In this document: one piece after another, positions 1 through 11,339 of the stretch
Numbering within the stretch: the first letter of the stretch is position 1
Layout: every line of letters begins with the position of its first letter
Source of the DNA: Doryteuthis pealeii
Taxonomy: Eukaryota > Mollusca > Cephalopoda > Myopsida > Loliginidae
Assembly (NCBI GenBank): GCA_023376005.1
Contig: CM042150.1
Location: 72,221,349 to 72,285,348 of the forward strand
Length of the DNA: 64,000 nucleotides
Direction: 5' to 3'
Translations under genes and position numbers: made by a program
Notes under the pieces: generated by a model
The model's input: the letters and a program-made list of their open reading frames with translations, nothing else
Databases searched by the model: none
Told to the model about the DNA's origin: nothing

Positions 1-429
1 TTTTTTTAGTGCCCGAGGCAAATTGAGTAGGTTTGTTTGAGTCACTGAGGTAGCGAACGCTGCACTGCCCAACCGAACTGACGAAGAAGCCGTTGTTATC
101 TGCTAATATAAGGCACCTACATGGTAGAGTTTGTGTTGATTTAGCGTTGACAAACAGAATTAATTTCTTATTGCCAGTTCAAATTGAAATTTTCCACAGA
201 TGAATTCTTTGGACTATTAGCAAGCACTTGTTGACTTCATTAATGACCGGTGCATATTATAATGTCCATAAAAATGCATGTTTGTTACAAATTGTAAGTT
301 TTTCGGTCAGTTGAGAAAGTTCCAGGTCGATTAGAACAGAAATGTGGATGAGCTTGTTTGCCGGCTGACTGACCCAGTTTGGATAAACTATTGAAATTTT
401 ATATGGTACTCGCTTCGGTCTTCACCAGT

Positions 430-1140
430 AGCAGCCCTTAAGGGACAAACGTCGGGTTTCACCGACAAACACCAGCAGCAGCGACGCACCACCCCTTTAT
501 GGTCACGTGATGTTCTTTATAAAAGGGCTTCGGACATTGAGGATTATTGTCATCAACCCTTGAAAGTCGATAATAACTACCTTCATTCCGCCTAGGATAA
601 ATTAGAGGTGCCTTTGATATTGGTACAACTTCGGACAAGCTTCTCCTATTGATACTTTCAGTCCACAAGACTGTCGCAGGATTATTCTTGCAAACTATTT
701 AACTATACCAAATATCTAAACTTTTACTACACACTAACTACGGCTAGACCTCTTACGGTGCTGTGAAACTAAACTGAACTACGGCTATACTTTTTCGGTG
801 TTGTGAACTTCTCTTCGGTCGCTTGTCTGACCTAAACTATGAACATTCCTAAGAACATTGCCTGCTGTAACCCTATTAATGTGCATTATATGTAATTAAA
901 CTGTTGTATTCTATATATCGTTGTACAGCTTGTTCCTTGACTTCATGACATGTTTTCTCTCTGCGAACTTATTGTTAAATCTTTATAAAACAGGAGGTGG
1001 AAGAAAAGAGCTAAGATTACGAATGCGACAAGTATTATCCATGCCTGACCAATGAGGCAAGTGTTGGGTTGGGTAAACCAGAATCAGTACCTCGGCGAAT
1101 CCCCAACAGAATTAATGAAGTACACAAATAAAATTATGAA
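430..1140 (+). promoter_or_regulatory. Possible LTR-type promoter and poly(A) block
   Basis: A TATA-like TTTATAAAAGGG at 516-527 is followed about 600 nt later by a CAAATAAAATT poly(A)-type signal near 1125, in a relatively GC-rich block. This is the order expected of an LTR (U3 promoter, R, poly(A)). No partner LTR or coding region was found, so the call rests on layout only. It could also be a host promoter or chance. Confidence 0.25.
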
Positions 1141-1149
1141 GCGAAGGCA

Positions 1150-2480
1150 CAAATACAAGTTATTTTTTTATTACATGTAACATATAAAAAAAAACAATGT
1201 TGTACAAAAGTACTAAGTTGTACTCACAGTTCTAATTCTCCCTCACTGAAGGCGTTTGGTCTGTAGTCCCTTAACAACTGGCATCAGGGGCCTCGAACTA
1301 AGAGGTCCTTTTGGTTTGGTTTAGTTTACAGCATATCAACCTCAGTGGGTAATTTAATGCCGACTAATTTTTGAAATAAATTCATTCTTAATGGATACTC
1401 AACTTTTTTTTTAATAGACTCATGTATTTCTATTTAACCCATAAATGGGACTCTAACAGGTACGACCACTCCGAATCAGTGAACATGGGAGCAGACAGGG
1501 GTAAGACAATGGGGCCACCTGTTGGCTGTATGTGGTGACCGTGATGTTGAAGGACGGAATCCTGGTTGATAAGCAATCCATGACATGCAACACTCCACTT
1601 AGACCCGTACTTAGGCTAGACAGGCGGTTGGAGAGACCCCCTCCAATCAATCGGCTGGTCACGCCAAGCCCTAGCACTTATATGATTGCCCCAACTTATA
1701 TGATTGCCCCTTATGGCAAGCCCTAACTTTTACCATATGGATGCTAGAAGGTGGTGGCTGAGGGTCTTCATGTACTGGGAATTACGTTAAACTCTATCTG
1801 ATGTAACGTTCCAGCATTTAGAATGTGCTTCACCCTTCTCCAATGTAAACAAATTCGTAAGAGTCGTAATAATTCATTGACGGTAGAAATTCTATGATAC
1901 TCAAATGCAATAATCTAAAGTGTGAAATTTAAAACCCTGCATGCTCTGGGGAAAACTAAGTCTCTCTTTTCTTTCTTATTTCTTTTCTTTTGTTTTCTTC
2001 CTTTCTCCATTTTTTTTCGTAGCACTTCAATGCTCACAGGTCTCCCTAGTTGAAATCCATGGATCTTATCTTTTAATCCATAAACATCTCAAAGCTTTTT
2101 CAGCCAATTCTGAAATCGCCCCGATGGTCTTTCTTTTTTTTTCCTCTCATCATTCCAAGTCGACTTATTTTGCATAAAAATCTTCTTGCGAAACTCAAAC
2201 AACCGACCTCAATAGGATAACAAAGTAAGTCAAGGTAAGTACCAAAATTACAACTTTGACCAGATAACTAAATCCTGGTGCAGGGAAATCTTTTGCGATC
2301 TGCTCCGGAGGCCTACTCTCAACTGCCAGTCTCGAACGGAAGAGAGCATGCAATTATTATAGGGACCAACAATTCAAGGGTTAAAATCATATTCGAAAAA
2401 TAACCAGTGAAACAAACGATTTCAGTGAAATTTTCAATGTTGATATATTAATAAATTGATTTTATAATGCTGTTGTATAG
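1150..2480. other. Unassigned intergenic stretch
   Basis: No gene or RNA is recognisable. A GC-richer segment near 1450-1740 has short overlapping open frames on both strands without family resemblance. T-rich runs lie at 1960-2020 and 2120-2150. Confidence 0.4.
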
Positions 2481-3180
2481 CCGGCTACTGGACTTCAATG
2501 AAACCACAGACACGTGTATATAAAAATATGACCCGTCTTTATTTTTTTTCGGTATGTGGGTGAGGGGCGCAGAGTGTTCACAATGAAAATGCCCGAGGGA
2601 GTTGGTGACGCGACGAGTGTTCACAATAGTTCACAATAAAATGTCCGAGGGAGTTGGTGACGGGCGCCGAGTGTTCACAATGAAAATGCCCGAGGGAGTT
2701 GGTGACGGAGGCAACGAGGTTATGCTCACGGCTGGCTTGCTGCGGACTCGACTGGCCTTCGAGATCCACTAACCTTTATATACGATAAATATGCCCGCGC
2801 ATTTTTTATCTTTTGATCTGATAACGGACAGACTTCCTTTTTTTTTTAAATATTTCTTTATCTTTCTCTCCGCCTCCTTACCGGAAGACTCCAATTCCGT
2901 TTTCCCTTTTTTATATATTTCTTCATCTTCTCCCTGCTTCTTGACCGGAAGACCTCTCTTCCGTTCTCCCCTTTTTTATATATATATTTCTTTCTCTTTT
3001 GTCTCTTTGCTGGAAGATTTCTCTTCCGTTGCACGATATGCAACAATGCCCCAGTTATTTTATTTAAAAACTTTCACATTTTTTAGGTCTTCAGTTAATG
3101 TTGACCCCCCCCCCTATTTTGGGCGCAACATATATAATGAGTATCTAGCACTGAGTTCATTTTTTGTATAAATAAAAAGA
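2480..3180 (-). mobile_element. LTR-like U3/R block, minus orientation, with two tandem-repeat sets
   Basis: Read on the minus strand, a CGTATATAAAGG TATA box (about 2773-2784) is followed by a transcribed-looking block and an AATAAAG poly(A) signal (2537-2543). Downstream of the TATA are three copies of a unit containing 'CCGAGGGAGTTGGTGACG' (plus-strand reading, 2592-2706). Upstream are three units of about 64 bp (2880-3040). It lies on the 3' side of the minus-strand integrase at 4563-5665 and may be that element's 3' LTR. LTR ends were not proven because no second copy is in the window. Confidence 0.45.
2880..3040. repeat. Tandem repeat, about 64 bp x 3, each with a short hairpin
   Basis: Units begin near 2880, 2944 and 3008. 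Each holds an inverted pair of the type GGAAGA-N4-TCTTCC (clearest at 2947-2962 and 3010-3025), followed by a pyrimidine tract and a TATATA run. Repeated hairpin units of this kind are common in retroelement U3 regions. Confidence 0.7.
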
Positions 3181-3839
3181 TAAGACTGGAGATATGAAAG
3201 GAATGAAAAGCATTTTTAATTGAACTGATCTGAAAGAAGATAATACAAATCGAAAAATTGAATTCAAAGAAAAATTTGACATTTTTTTCAGATTTTTTTA
3301 ATTACTCATTAATTGTTCATTAAACATAATTTTCTTTTTGATTTACAGAAAAACAATACTATAACTATTATTTTCTTCTACTTAAAAGGGTGGTGGATGT
3401 TTAAGTTTAAACTTTGATCTAAATTAATATTCTTTAATAAACGATCTCTACGGGCTTCTTTTATTGTAGTCTGACCCCCGGTGTCACGCCTCTTTGTTCG
3501 TGACACCTACGCAGTTTTTCTGTAGACACACCTCTTCGCCCACGCAGGCTGTTTTCATTGGCTATGGGCTACGCTTACAGATTTCTGCACCTAAATCATG
3601 TCAAATGTTCATCTGCATTTCCAGGTGCAAAAGGTCAGGTCCACATCCTGTTTTCGTTTCCAGGCTGCACTTCCTATTCAGCCTGGTCCTTGGGTGCACT
3701 GATCAGACAATATATTACATTCCTCACCATCCTATTTTTTAAAATGTTCACATATGAACATTTTAAGTGCACCTCCCTCCACTCTCATTGCTCCACACAA
3801 CCGAGACATTTGTACAAGATAAAGGGAAAAAATATTCAT

Positions 3840-4110
3840 ATACACAAAATGTTTTTTTTTTATATATACAAAATCAAGTTGCCCAATTTTGCAACCTCAA
3901 TCAATGTTCATGTCCGTAATGTCTAATGGAAAAAATTTTTTTACTTATTTTTTTTTTATATATATATAATTGTGTTGCCCAAATTGGCAACCCCAACAAT
4001 GTTCATGTCTGTTATGTCCTTCAATAAAATCATTTTTTTTTTAAATTATATATATACATATCTCTTTTTTGTGTTGCCCAATTTGGCAACCTCGAAAATG
4101 TTCAAAAGTT
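3840..4110. repeat. Tandem repeat, about 98 bp x 3, with TTGCC...GGCAA palindrome
   Basis: Three units centred on TTGCCCAATTTTGCAACC, TTGCCCAAATTGGCAACC and TTGCCCAATTTGGCAACC (near 3878, 3975 and 4074). Each is followed by an AATGTTCA motif and joined to the next by a T/TA-rich run. The palindromic core is kept while flanks drift. Confidence 0.7.
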
Positions 4111-4562
4111 CGTTTTTCTCCAGATTTTTCTTCATATCAGTAGACATCTCGATGCATGACCATACGATCATAGGCGGTAACCACGCCCCAATTTTCAAAC
4201 TAACATCGGGTAAATGACCTTCGATTAATACCATGTGCGTCTCTGCTCAATTTTTAATGTCGCACATGTAACTTCTTAACTTCAAACATACTATGTTTGA
4301 CACAGAAAAGCTGCCATTATCTACAGTACATGTCATTCAAAGTCTGACCGAGAAAACGAGAGAAACAAAGAAAAATTACCCATGGGCCTGATCCAATCTT
4401 CTGATTATGGGCATGCGGTTTTCTTGGAGGATTAGTTGCGTCATCTATAGTTCCTAAATCTAAGTTTTAAATCTAGAGTTTAAATCTACATTGTGTCATA
4501 TACAGTTCTTAAGTTTAGTCTAAAAAAATGGACCTATGACCCGCAAAATCTCCCTAACTTAT

Positions 4563-5665
4563 CTATAGCATATCCGCCAACAAGTCTACAAGACTTTTCA
4601 ACTGCTCTTTCTTAGTTTTGCGTTCGTCTACAGAGCGTGTAGACACATCAGTTATTTTCGGAACAATAGCTGTTTGTTCTACCTGTACAACGTCGGTCAC
4701 CTCCTCATCAGGTGATCCATCAGGGGTTTTCCCTTCCACATTAGTGGAATCTAATGTCTCCCCCTCCGAACAATCATCCGTACGGGTGGGCGAGTCGTTA
4801 GACATGCATCCAACCTCAACAGTCGACACGTTTTTATCCGCCGTTTTGCGTCGTGTCATGATACGACGATCTATTAATGGAATATCGGACTTGTCATCTG
4901 ATTCCTCACGTTGGTGTCGATATTTGTGTACAGGAAAGTCGGTCTGTTCGTCCATGGATTCGCAGTCAGAATCGCAGCTACTACTACTTTCCGTAACGGC
5001 CTCTCTGTCGTGGGAATTTCCCATTACTCAATGGACGCTGCCCGAAGATGCTTGGCATGCGTCTTTGTGACTGAGCCAGTTAGCTGATCCCTAATTCTAT
5101 AAGAGACAGGGCCAGTCTTTTCGACTACCACATAATACGGCCGCCAGCGCATGTCTGACTTCCCCCTTTTATGGTGATTCTTATAGTACACCAAGTCACC
5201 AACCTTAAACTATACGTCCTTCGTCTTACAAAGGGATTTATCTATCGCGGCTTTCCTCGCTTTTTTAAATATTATTCCTAACTAAAGTGAAAGTACGATG
5301 CATTTCTTGTAGGGCAATTTCGTGGTGTTCGTCACCATAATATATGCGGCGAGACCTCAGTATATTATCTAAAGGCAAAATAACGTCCCTGTTATAGAGC
5401 AAGTAATACGGTGAAAATGTTGTGGTCTCGCTTACATGAAACCTGACAGCCGCTAACATCTGGTTGATGTAAACATTCCATGACTGTTCGTTGTTGTCCA
5501 TTTTCTTGGCTAGAACATCATGCATCATTCAGTGAAATCTTTCAACTTTACCATTGCTCTGAGGGTGATAAAATAAAGTTGTTACATGGTTACAAGTTGT
5601 TATATGGTGTACATTTAAGTCTTCTGTTTTTTTCATGATCTTGTAATAAACATGGTCAGTATGAA
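4563..5665 (-). pseudogene. Ty3/gypsy-type integrase C-terminal part, decayed
   Basis: Reading leftward, the integrase signature FYHPQSNGKVERFH (about 5528-5575) is followed by MMHDVLAKKMDNNEQSWNVY, then an LPLDNILRSRR stretch. Next comes the KVGDLVYYKN chromodomain-like or GPY/F segment near 5100-5210 (RWRPYYVVVEKTGPVSYRI), and an acidic Ser/Asp-rich C-terminal tail to 4563. The GPVSYRI string is the GPF/Y module of Ty3/gypsy integrases. Stops and a frame change near 5528 show it is dead. Sequence to the right of about 5665 is unrelated, so the 5' portion was cut off by a later insertion or a deletion. Confidence 0.8.
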
Positions 5666-5666
5666 G

Positions 5667-6440
5667 TGTATGGTGGCAAGGGAAAAAACAAACACAGATT
5701 TTAAGTTTAACAATGTATTAGCAAAACACAAAAGGTTATACAGTTGAAAATGGTTTAAGAAGAATCTCTGATATTTGGTGATAGTCTGTTGTGGTGTGAG
5801 TAGCAATGTCTGCTGCGCTTGGTGTTCGGTGGTCGAGTCAGTTGTAACGGAGGTGGTGATATATGCAGAAGTCCCAGTGATAGTGGTCAGAAGTTGGTTA
5901 ATGTGGGCAGAAGATCCGCTGTTTTAGTAATCGTCGCCGATAGCGTGTTATTTGTCGTGTTTCTGAAGTCAGTTTGGTAAATTGATGATATAGAGTTTAG
6001 TAGTCGTCCGCCCCCTTAAGACTGCCGGTCGGTCAGGGTCATGAGGTTAAGAGTAGGTGAGAGATGTAAGTCCGCCGCCTTGTGATGTATGTTTCGTTTG
6101 GGAGGTCGGCCTTTGTTGATGTTCTTCGGTGCTGTCGCCAGGATATCTCTGCTGTCGGCTCTTCAAAGCCGACTTATATAGGTTGTCGTGATCCGAAATC
6201 AGATTAACTCAACCCTTTTTTTAAATTTTTATTTCTGCCGGGAATGATTTTGATTGGACGAAAATGCGAGTTTTATTTATAATTTTATTTTTTAATTCTA
6301 AGATTGCCCCATGCGCGGAGTCTGGGTGCGCAAAGACGAAATTTCGTCATCTGATTTAACGCCTCGGCCTGTTTACATCCAGTTGACATTCTCTTTATTG
6401 CGGTGTGTGGGTGAATTGAACTGTTGAATTAGTGAATCGG
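5667..6440 (-). mobile_element. LTR-like insertion, minus orientation
   Basis: The block cuts the integrase reading at about 5665. On the minus strand it has a CTATATAAGTCGGC TATA box (about 6172-6185) followed at once by the hairpin GTCGGCT-TTGA-AGCCGAC. The base composition is GC-richer than its surroundings. It may be a solo LTR or 5' LTR that landed in the older element. Exact ends and target duplication were not found. Confidence 0.4.
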
Positions 6441-6894
6441 GAGATATCTATATTTGTGTATAAAACACTTTTATAACTCTTTTGAGCTAAGGATAACACC
6501 CATCCATATACATATGTCTGGACTTAACGCATTCTATTCCCACCTTTTTTTCTCTGGCCGTATTCTCACTTAACCATTGTGTCACAGTGTTATAACAGAC
6601 TTTGAATTTGAAAGCAAGTTGTTTGATGAATTAGCAAAAATAATTGTTTTTATACTCTATGTAGAACAGCTTATCACCCTCAATGCAATGGTTTGGTTGC
6701 GAGAGCACACAGAACCATTAAAACTGCTATTATAGCACGAAAAGAGTCCTGCATTTCAGCCTCTTTCAATAGTACTTCTTGGAATTTGCAGTATACCCAA
6801 CAGCTCTGATTTTTCTACTTTTTACGCTGTCACAGGCACACAAATTTTACTACCACAGCTACTAATAGTAGCATTCCAAGTTGATTTTTTAGAG

Positions 6895-7735
6895 CAATGG
6901 AGCAATTTTGATAAAACTTGGCATTTTTATGTAAAATTGTACGTTCTTTCTGATTCTGCACTCAAATTTTATGCATCCCCATGCTGGAACCCATTATTTG
7001 GGGAATAAGAAGTAGGGATATCAACCCTTTTTAAAAGTTTCCTTGAAGATTATTCAACATTCTCATTTTAATACAGCATATATACACATATATAGTATTA
7101 ATTTATATAAATAACATCACTTTGGATTTTAAAATACCTTTTTTAAAATACCTACTAAGTTGTATTACATACAAGAAATAGAATAACTGTATATAATTTT
7201 ATTTAACAAAGCCTGTCCTGCGTGTGCAGCTTTGTTTACGTAAGTTTTTTTTCTTCCAAAATTGAAAGTTTGACAAAAATCTTGACGGTATATAATCATT
7301 AAAATTTCACACATTATATATGAAAATAATTCTGAGACTGTCTTCTATTACTGATAACTATATCAGCTTTTTTTTTTTTTTTTTTTTTTTTTGCTTATCT
7401 TATATTTCTTGAAAAAATCTCCGTCAACTTTGGTCTATTGTGGTTTCGCTTCCAAAGGTCGAAAAAGAAAAATACAAGTTTCCGTTAGTAGTTAAAAGTG
7501 TCTCCTAATTAAGTATAAAATTTCAAGAATATTGAAAAAGATTAGCTACTTTGATTTTGAAAAACAAAATAGAGTATAAAATCTAGTCTAAAAAAATGTC
7601 ATATTTTATGTTTTCCGCTGTTCGAAGCAAAATGTCATTTTAACTCGCTGTAAAAAATAATTCAATAGATAAAAACATAAAATTACATATTTATAAAGAT
7701 TATTTTCTTTTCTTTCCAGCCATGTAAATATTTTT
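6895..7735 (+). repeat. R1 interspersed repeat copy 1
   Basis: Contains the R1 landmarks: 'TTTTGATAAAACTTGGCAT', 'TTCTGATTCTGCACTCAAA', a long T run then GCTTATCTTATATTTCTTGA, 'AATTTCAAGAATATTGA', and 'TTTAACTCGCTGTAAAAAA' followed by 'TTTCTTTTCTTTCCAGCCAT'. The same landmarks recur in order in copies near 18.2, 29 and 32.7 kb. No coding capacity was seen. It sits inside an older integrase reading. Confidence 0.75.
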
Positions 7736-8045
7736 ATGATTGGAACAGAAATATACGAGAAATTGCGATTTGAACCGAAGAAGGTGAAAATTTGTCAATG
7801 TCCAACGATTTTACCAAACGACCTGGTAATGTTACTAATAGATAGTACAAGCGAGGAGAATGTAACTCAACGTTTTACTAGAGAACTACATAAAACCATT
7901 TCACAGTTTGATTTCAGAGATTTTACTAAAAGACAATAAATCCCCAGAAAAGCTTCAAACTTATGATAAAGTTTGGATGAGAGTGGATCGTGTTCGAAGG
8001 TCATTAGAGGCACTCTATTCAGCAAACACCTACATATTTTCGGAT

Positions 8046-8440
8046 TTATGGGGTTAAGTTTTTGGTTCGTTTGTCTTGTATCTTATCCCCAATAAAGCTG
8101 GTTCTTTCTTCTTGTGGTGAGCTGAAATGGAGTTTAAGGAACGAAAAGGAATAAGAAAGGAAAGAGACAAAGGCAAGAGGTAGTTTTGTGACTTAGACTT
8201 TATTGAACGGAGCATAGTCGGCCGTGGCGAGGGGACATGCCACTGGCCAGGAAACTACTATCTCAGTTGCGGCCTAAATCCAAATGACCGAGGTATCCTT
8301 TTGGGGGAAAGGAGTCAGTCCTTTTTGTCGGACATGCGCAGAGAGGTTCTTCCTGTCAATGGCCCATGGGAGTTTGTTGTTTTTTTAAATTAAAAAATTG
8401 TTTTTTTTCTTTTTTTCGTTTATCTATTTTTAATCCCCAC
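8046..8440. mobile_element. Unclassified insertion within the integrase relic
   Basis: The relic's reading stops at FSD(L) and resumes with KTNNDIDTQVSVDRL after about 390 bp. The insert holds AATAAAG signals on both strands (about 8090 plus, 8196-8202 minus) and a T-rich right end. It could be a solo LTR or retroposon. Its family is not recognised. Confidence 0.4.
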
Positions 8441-8673
8441 AGATTAAGACAAACAATGATATTGATACTCAAGTCTCTGTGGACAGATTAAAACCGTATA
8501 TAGAAATACAAAAACAAAAAGTAGAGAAACCTGTTGAAGAAAGAATAAAACGCCCAGTGATTCAAAGCAAGAAGTGCTGGAATTGAACATGAAGATTCTC
8601 CCATAATAACCTCAAAATCATTTTCAGGTCGAACAGTTTCCTGGAAAAGACACGATTACTTTTATTATAGGTA

Positions 8674-8932
8674 AGTAAAGTAAAGTCGTCGGGGCGACCT
8701 GATGTCGGTATCAGCCAATCAGCGAGGGAGTCTATCCCCTTTTCACTAGCGCTAGACCAAGGAGATTGTTTTTTTTGCGTCTGAGGTGGAGTGCCACACC
8801 TACCATCAGCTCCTTACTTTACTGCACAGATCCCTGTGCTACTCATACGCTGAGTTGGCGGGGACCGGGATCGAACTAGGAACCTTGTGGTTTCTAGCCG
8901 AACGCTCTACCGACTGAGTTAACCCGGTCCAA
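8674..8932 (-). mobile_element. tRNA-derived SINE (family S1), intact with TSD
   Basis: On the minus strand it begins with a tRNA-like head (A-box region TTAACTCAGTCGGTAGAGCG, B-box region GGTTCCTAGTTCGATCCCGG). A roughly 180-nt body and a short (CTTTA)-type tail follow. Perfect 12-bp target duplications TTATTATAGGTA flank it at 8662-8673 and 8933-8944. Closely related copies lie at 40360-40620 (plus) and, more diverged, at 54.3, 59.3 and 59.6 kb. It is not a functional tRNA gene: the anticodon arm cannot pair properly and the copy carries a SINE body and tail. Confidence 0.9.
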
Positions 8933-8984
8933 TTATTATAGGTACACTCTGCTATTAGATGGTAACTACATAAGCTGTAGATTC

Positions 8985-9579
8985 TTGTTTGGGCAGGTTT
9001 ATGGAACAAAGAAAAAAATACTGACCGACGCCAAAATTCAAAACTCTCGCGAACTAACGGACATTCTGAGAGCGGGGGAAAGAAAAGGATTTCTAGAAGT
9101 AGAGGACAGAAAGGCAGTGGCCAGCAAATCGGCTTATTGGAAATTTTATTTTTTCCAAAAAACATGTATGGTATTTTGCATGCCCCTTTTTGTTTGTCTT
9201 TCAATATCTCTTGTTTCATATCTTGCGACGAAAGTAAACTAAAGAAAGGGCCCCATGTGGCTGGCTCTGGAAGTGGACATCTATATCGGCCTCTTTTTGG
9301 TTTCGGGGTATCGAGGAGAGAAGACGCTTCTATCTCTCTGGTGAAAAACCTGCAGAGTGTCTACACTCTCAACATGAACTGACGAAAGTTCGTGAGGAAG
9401 CTGGATTCAAGGACATTGGCCGGTCTCTACGAGAAATTCTATTGCAGAAACGTGGTTACTGCTATCTGACGCCACCCCAGGTCCCTGAAAACGACGCACA
9501 TGGTCCTAGCAAAGCCTTTGGCGAGAAAGGCAGCAGGACGTCGCGCAAAACTAACTTCTGGCGAGAGAAGCTGCGGTGA
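8985..9579 (+). other. Unrecognised GC-rich open segments, possible retroelement ORF fragment
   Basis: Two open stretches lie close together. One is in frame from 8985 (KKKILTDAKIQNSRELTDIL then RAGERKGFLEVEDRKAVASK). The second is open from about 9237 to a stop at 9577-9579 without a start Met, including LREILLQKRGYCYLTPP and EKGSRTSRKTNFWREKLR. Base composition and basic character suggest a gag-like or ORF1 remnant, but no family motif is recognised. Chance openness is possible. Confidence 0.35.
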
Positions 9580-10289
9580 CACAACATACATGTGCCAACA
9601 GAAGAGAGCCTTGTTTCAGGCAAGAAGCAAGAATTATTGAAAAGATTTTTCATTTTTCTGCCAAACTGTTTTTATTTTTTTAATTTTTTACTCTCCTGCA
9701 TGAGAGAAATATTTTAAAGGCTTGTCCTTTTATTATATACACCTTTAAAGTACCAGTAAGTTGAACCTTCCTTTTTTTTATATATTTTTTTAAAACTGTT
9801 ATTTGGCGCCTAAATTTGTATCAATTTGGGAATTACATGCAATTATTTTGGATTGTATATCTTTAACTTTGTGCCTCCAGTTCGGAGATATTTATAAATT
9901 CTTTCTTACTTTCAAGCAAGTTGTAGTTTCCTTTTTCCCAACCCATTTTCATTTGACGGCGTTAGTTAAATTTTAAAGGTCGGAATTCTTCTGAGAACGG
10001 AAAAATTTCCGACAGGCTAGTCATGAATACCAATCCTCCTCAAACCGGGTGAACTGAAATACAAGTAAGAATTAACACTAATAAGATTATGTAAAAAGGA
10101 AAATTCGTTAACCAAAACATCTCTTTGTAACTTGTTGTTCATTTGATACAATTTCTAATACAAATATAAAGGACAATTTTTGTTACGACTCAAACTCCTT
10201 TATTCATTATTTGAACTGTTTTGCTTGTTTCTTTGATGTTACATTTCACATAAAAATTACCTCCAACCAATATACAAAAACACCATCTA

Positions 10290-11120
10290 TTTAAACTTTG
10301 CCAAAGAATTTGTCTCTGTACTTCACAAAAAGCTACTATTGAAACTACAAAAATATGGAATAAATGACCATGTTCTATATTGGATTAAAGAATTCCTAAG
10401 TAATAGAAGACAATGTGTCAAAATTAAAAACTAAATCAAAATGGGCTCAAATGACAAGTGGTATTCCACAGGGAAGTGTTCTTGGACCTTGTCTTTTTGT
10501 CATTTATATAAATGATCTACCAGATATAATTAACTGTTACACACAAATATTTGCAAATGATACTAAAATATTTTCTACTGTTAATGATCAAAATGATACT
10601 GACAAAATCCAAACTGATATTAACAATCTTGTAGATTGGTCTGATAAATGGCAGATCAGATTCAATACATCTAAATGTAAGGTGCTTCATGTAAGAAGAA
10701 ATAATTCAAAACATTTATACTCAACGAGAAAAAATGTCTTTAATGAAAGAGAAATACTAAAAAATACAGAGCTAGAAAAAGACCTCGGTGTGAATGTGGA
10801 CCCTGAACTAAAATTTTCCAAACATATGGAAATACAAGTAAATAAAGCAAACAACATATTAGGATTAATAACAAAGTAATATGAATACATGGATAAAGAA
10901 ATGTTGAAAAGTTTATTAATTGCATTGGTGAGACCTAATCTGGAATTTGCTAATGTGGACTATAGTCCAAGACTAATCAAGGACATAAAACTCATCGAGG
11001 GAGTTCAGAGGTGAGCTACTCAGGTAGTGAATGCATTAAAGAACCTTTCGTATGAAGAAAGACTTAGGAACACTGACTTACCAAGTTTGGCGTACCGACG
11101 AATCAGATGAGGTATGGTTG
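10290..11120 (+). pseudogene. Non-LTR retrotransposon reverse transcriptase fragment
   Basis: The fragment reads KLQKYGINDHVLYWIKEFLS before 10415. A 154-codon open frame then starts at 10415 with TSGIPQGSVLGPCLFVIYIN, the canonical LINE RT domain 4 motif. The catalytic box reads FANDTKIF instead of the usual F.ADD, so one catalytic Asp is replaced by Asn. LGVNVDPELKFSKHMEIQVN follows, and after a stop YMDKEMLKSLLIALVRPNLE and EGVQR. This is the C-terminal RT and thumb order of jockey/CR1-like LINEs. The element is 5' truncated and dead. Confidence 0.85.
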
Positions 11121-11189
11121 AGTCTATATATATGTAGTAGGAGTATAGAATACAATTCTATATTTTTAAATAAATACACGTACACATTT

Positions 11190-11335
11190 CTCTTTCCAAA
11201 CTTAAGGAAAAGAGATTAAAAACAAACACACAACACAATCCTTTTTTCCAAGCTTAAGGAAAAGTAATTAAAGCAAACACACGAATACAAATCCTTTTCC
11301 AAAGATTTAAGGAAAAGTGATTAAACCAAAAGTTT
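11190..11335. repeat. Tandem repeat, about 52 bp x 3
   Basis: Units TTCCAAACTTAAGGAAAAG, TTCCAAGCTTAAGGAAAAG and TTCCAAAGATTTAAGGAAAAG recur near 11197, 11249 and 11299, joined by A/C-rich spacers with CAAACACAC. CTTTTCC/GGAAAAG halves give each unit a small hairpin. It may be an LTR enhancer array. Parent element unknown. Confidence 0.65.
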
Positions 11336-11339
11336 ACAC

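Larger units (their letters stand above)
6660..8620 (+). pseudogene. Ty3/gypsy integrase relic, split by two insertions
   Basis: AYHPQCNGLVARAHRTIKTA near 6672-6735 is the integrase HPQ.NG..ER.HR..K motif. It continues, with a frame change, as PLSIVLLGI...YAVTGTQI up to about 6890. An R1 repeat copy (about 6895-7735) then interrupts it. The reading resumes with TSEENVTQRFTRELHKTISQ (7830 onward) and VWMRVDRVRRSLEALYS (about 7968). A second insertion of about 390 bp (8046-8435) precedes DIDTQVSVDRLKPYIEI, the C-terminal 'VSVDRLKP' motif of this group. Many stops make it non-functional. Confidence 0.75.

Noticed and set aside
2791..3171. 126-codon plus-strand open frame rich in Phe/Ser
   Set aside because: Produced by T-rich tandem repeats of an LTR-like block; no family resemblance.
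4618..5070. Plus-strand 150-codon Ser/Thr-rich open frame
   Set aside because: It is the shadow of the minus-strand integrase tail, which carries recognisable motifs.
8860..8932. A minus-strand tRNA gene
   Set aside because: Same reason: it is the head of an S1 SINE with 12-bp TSDs.
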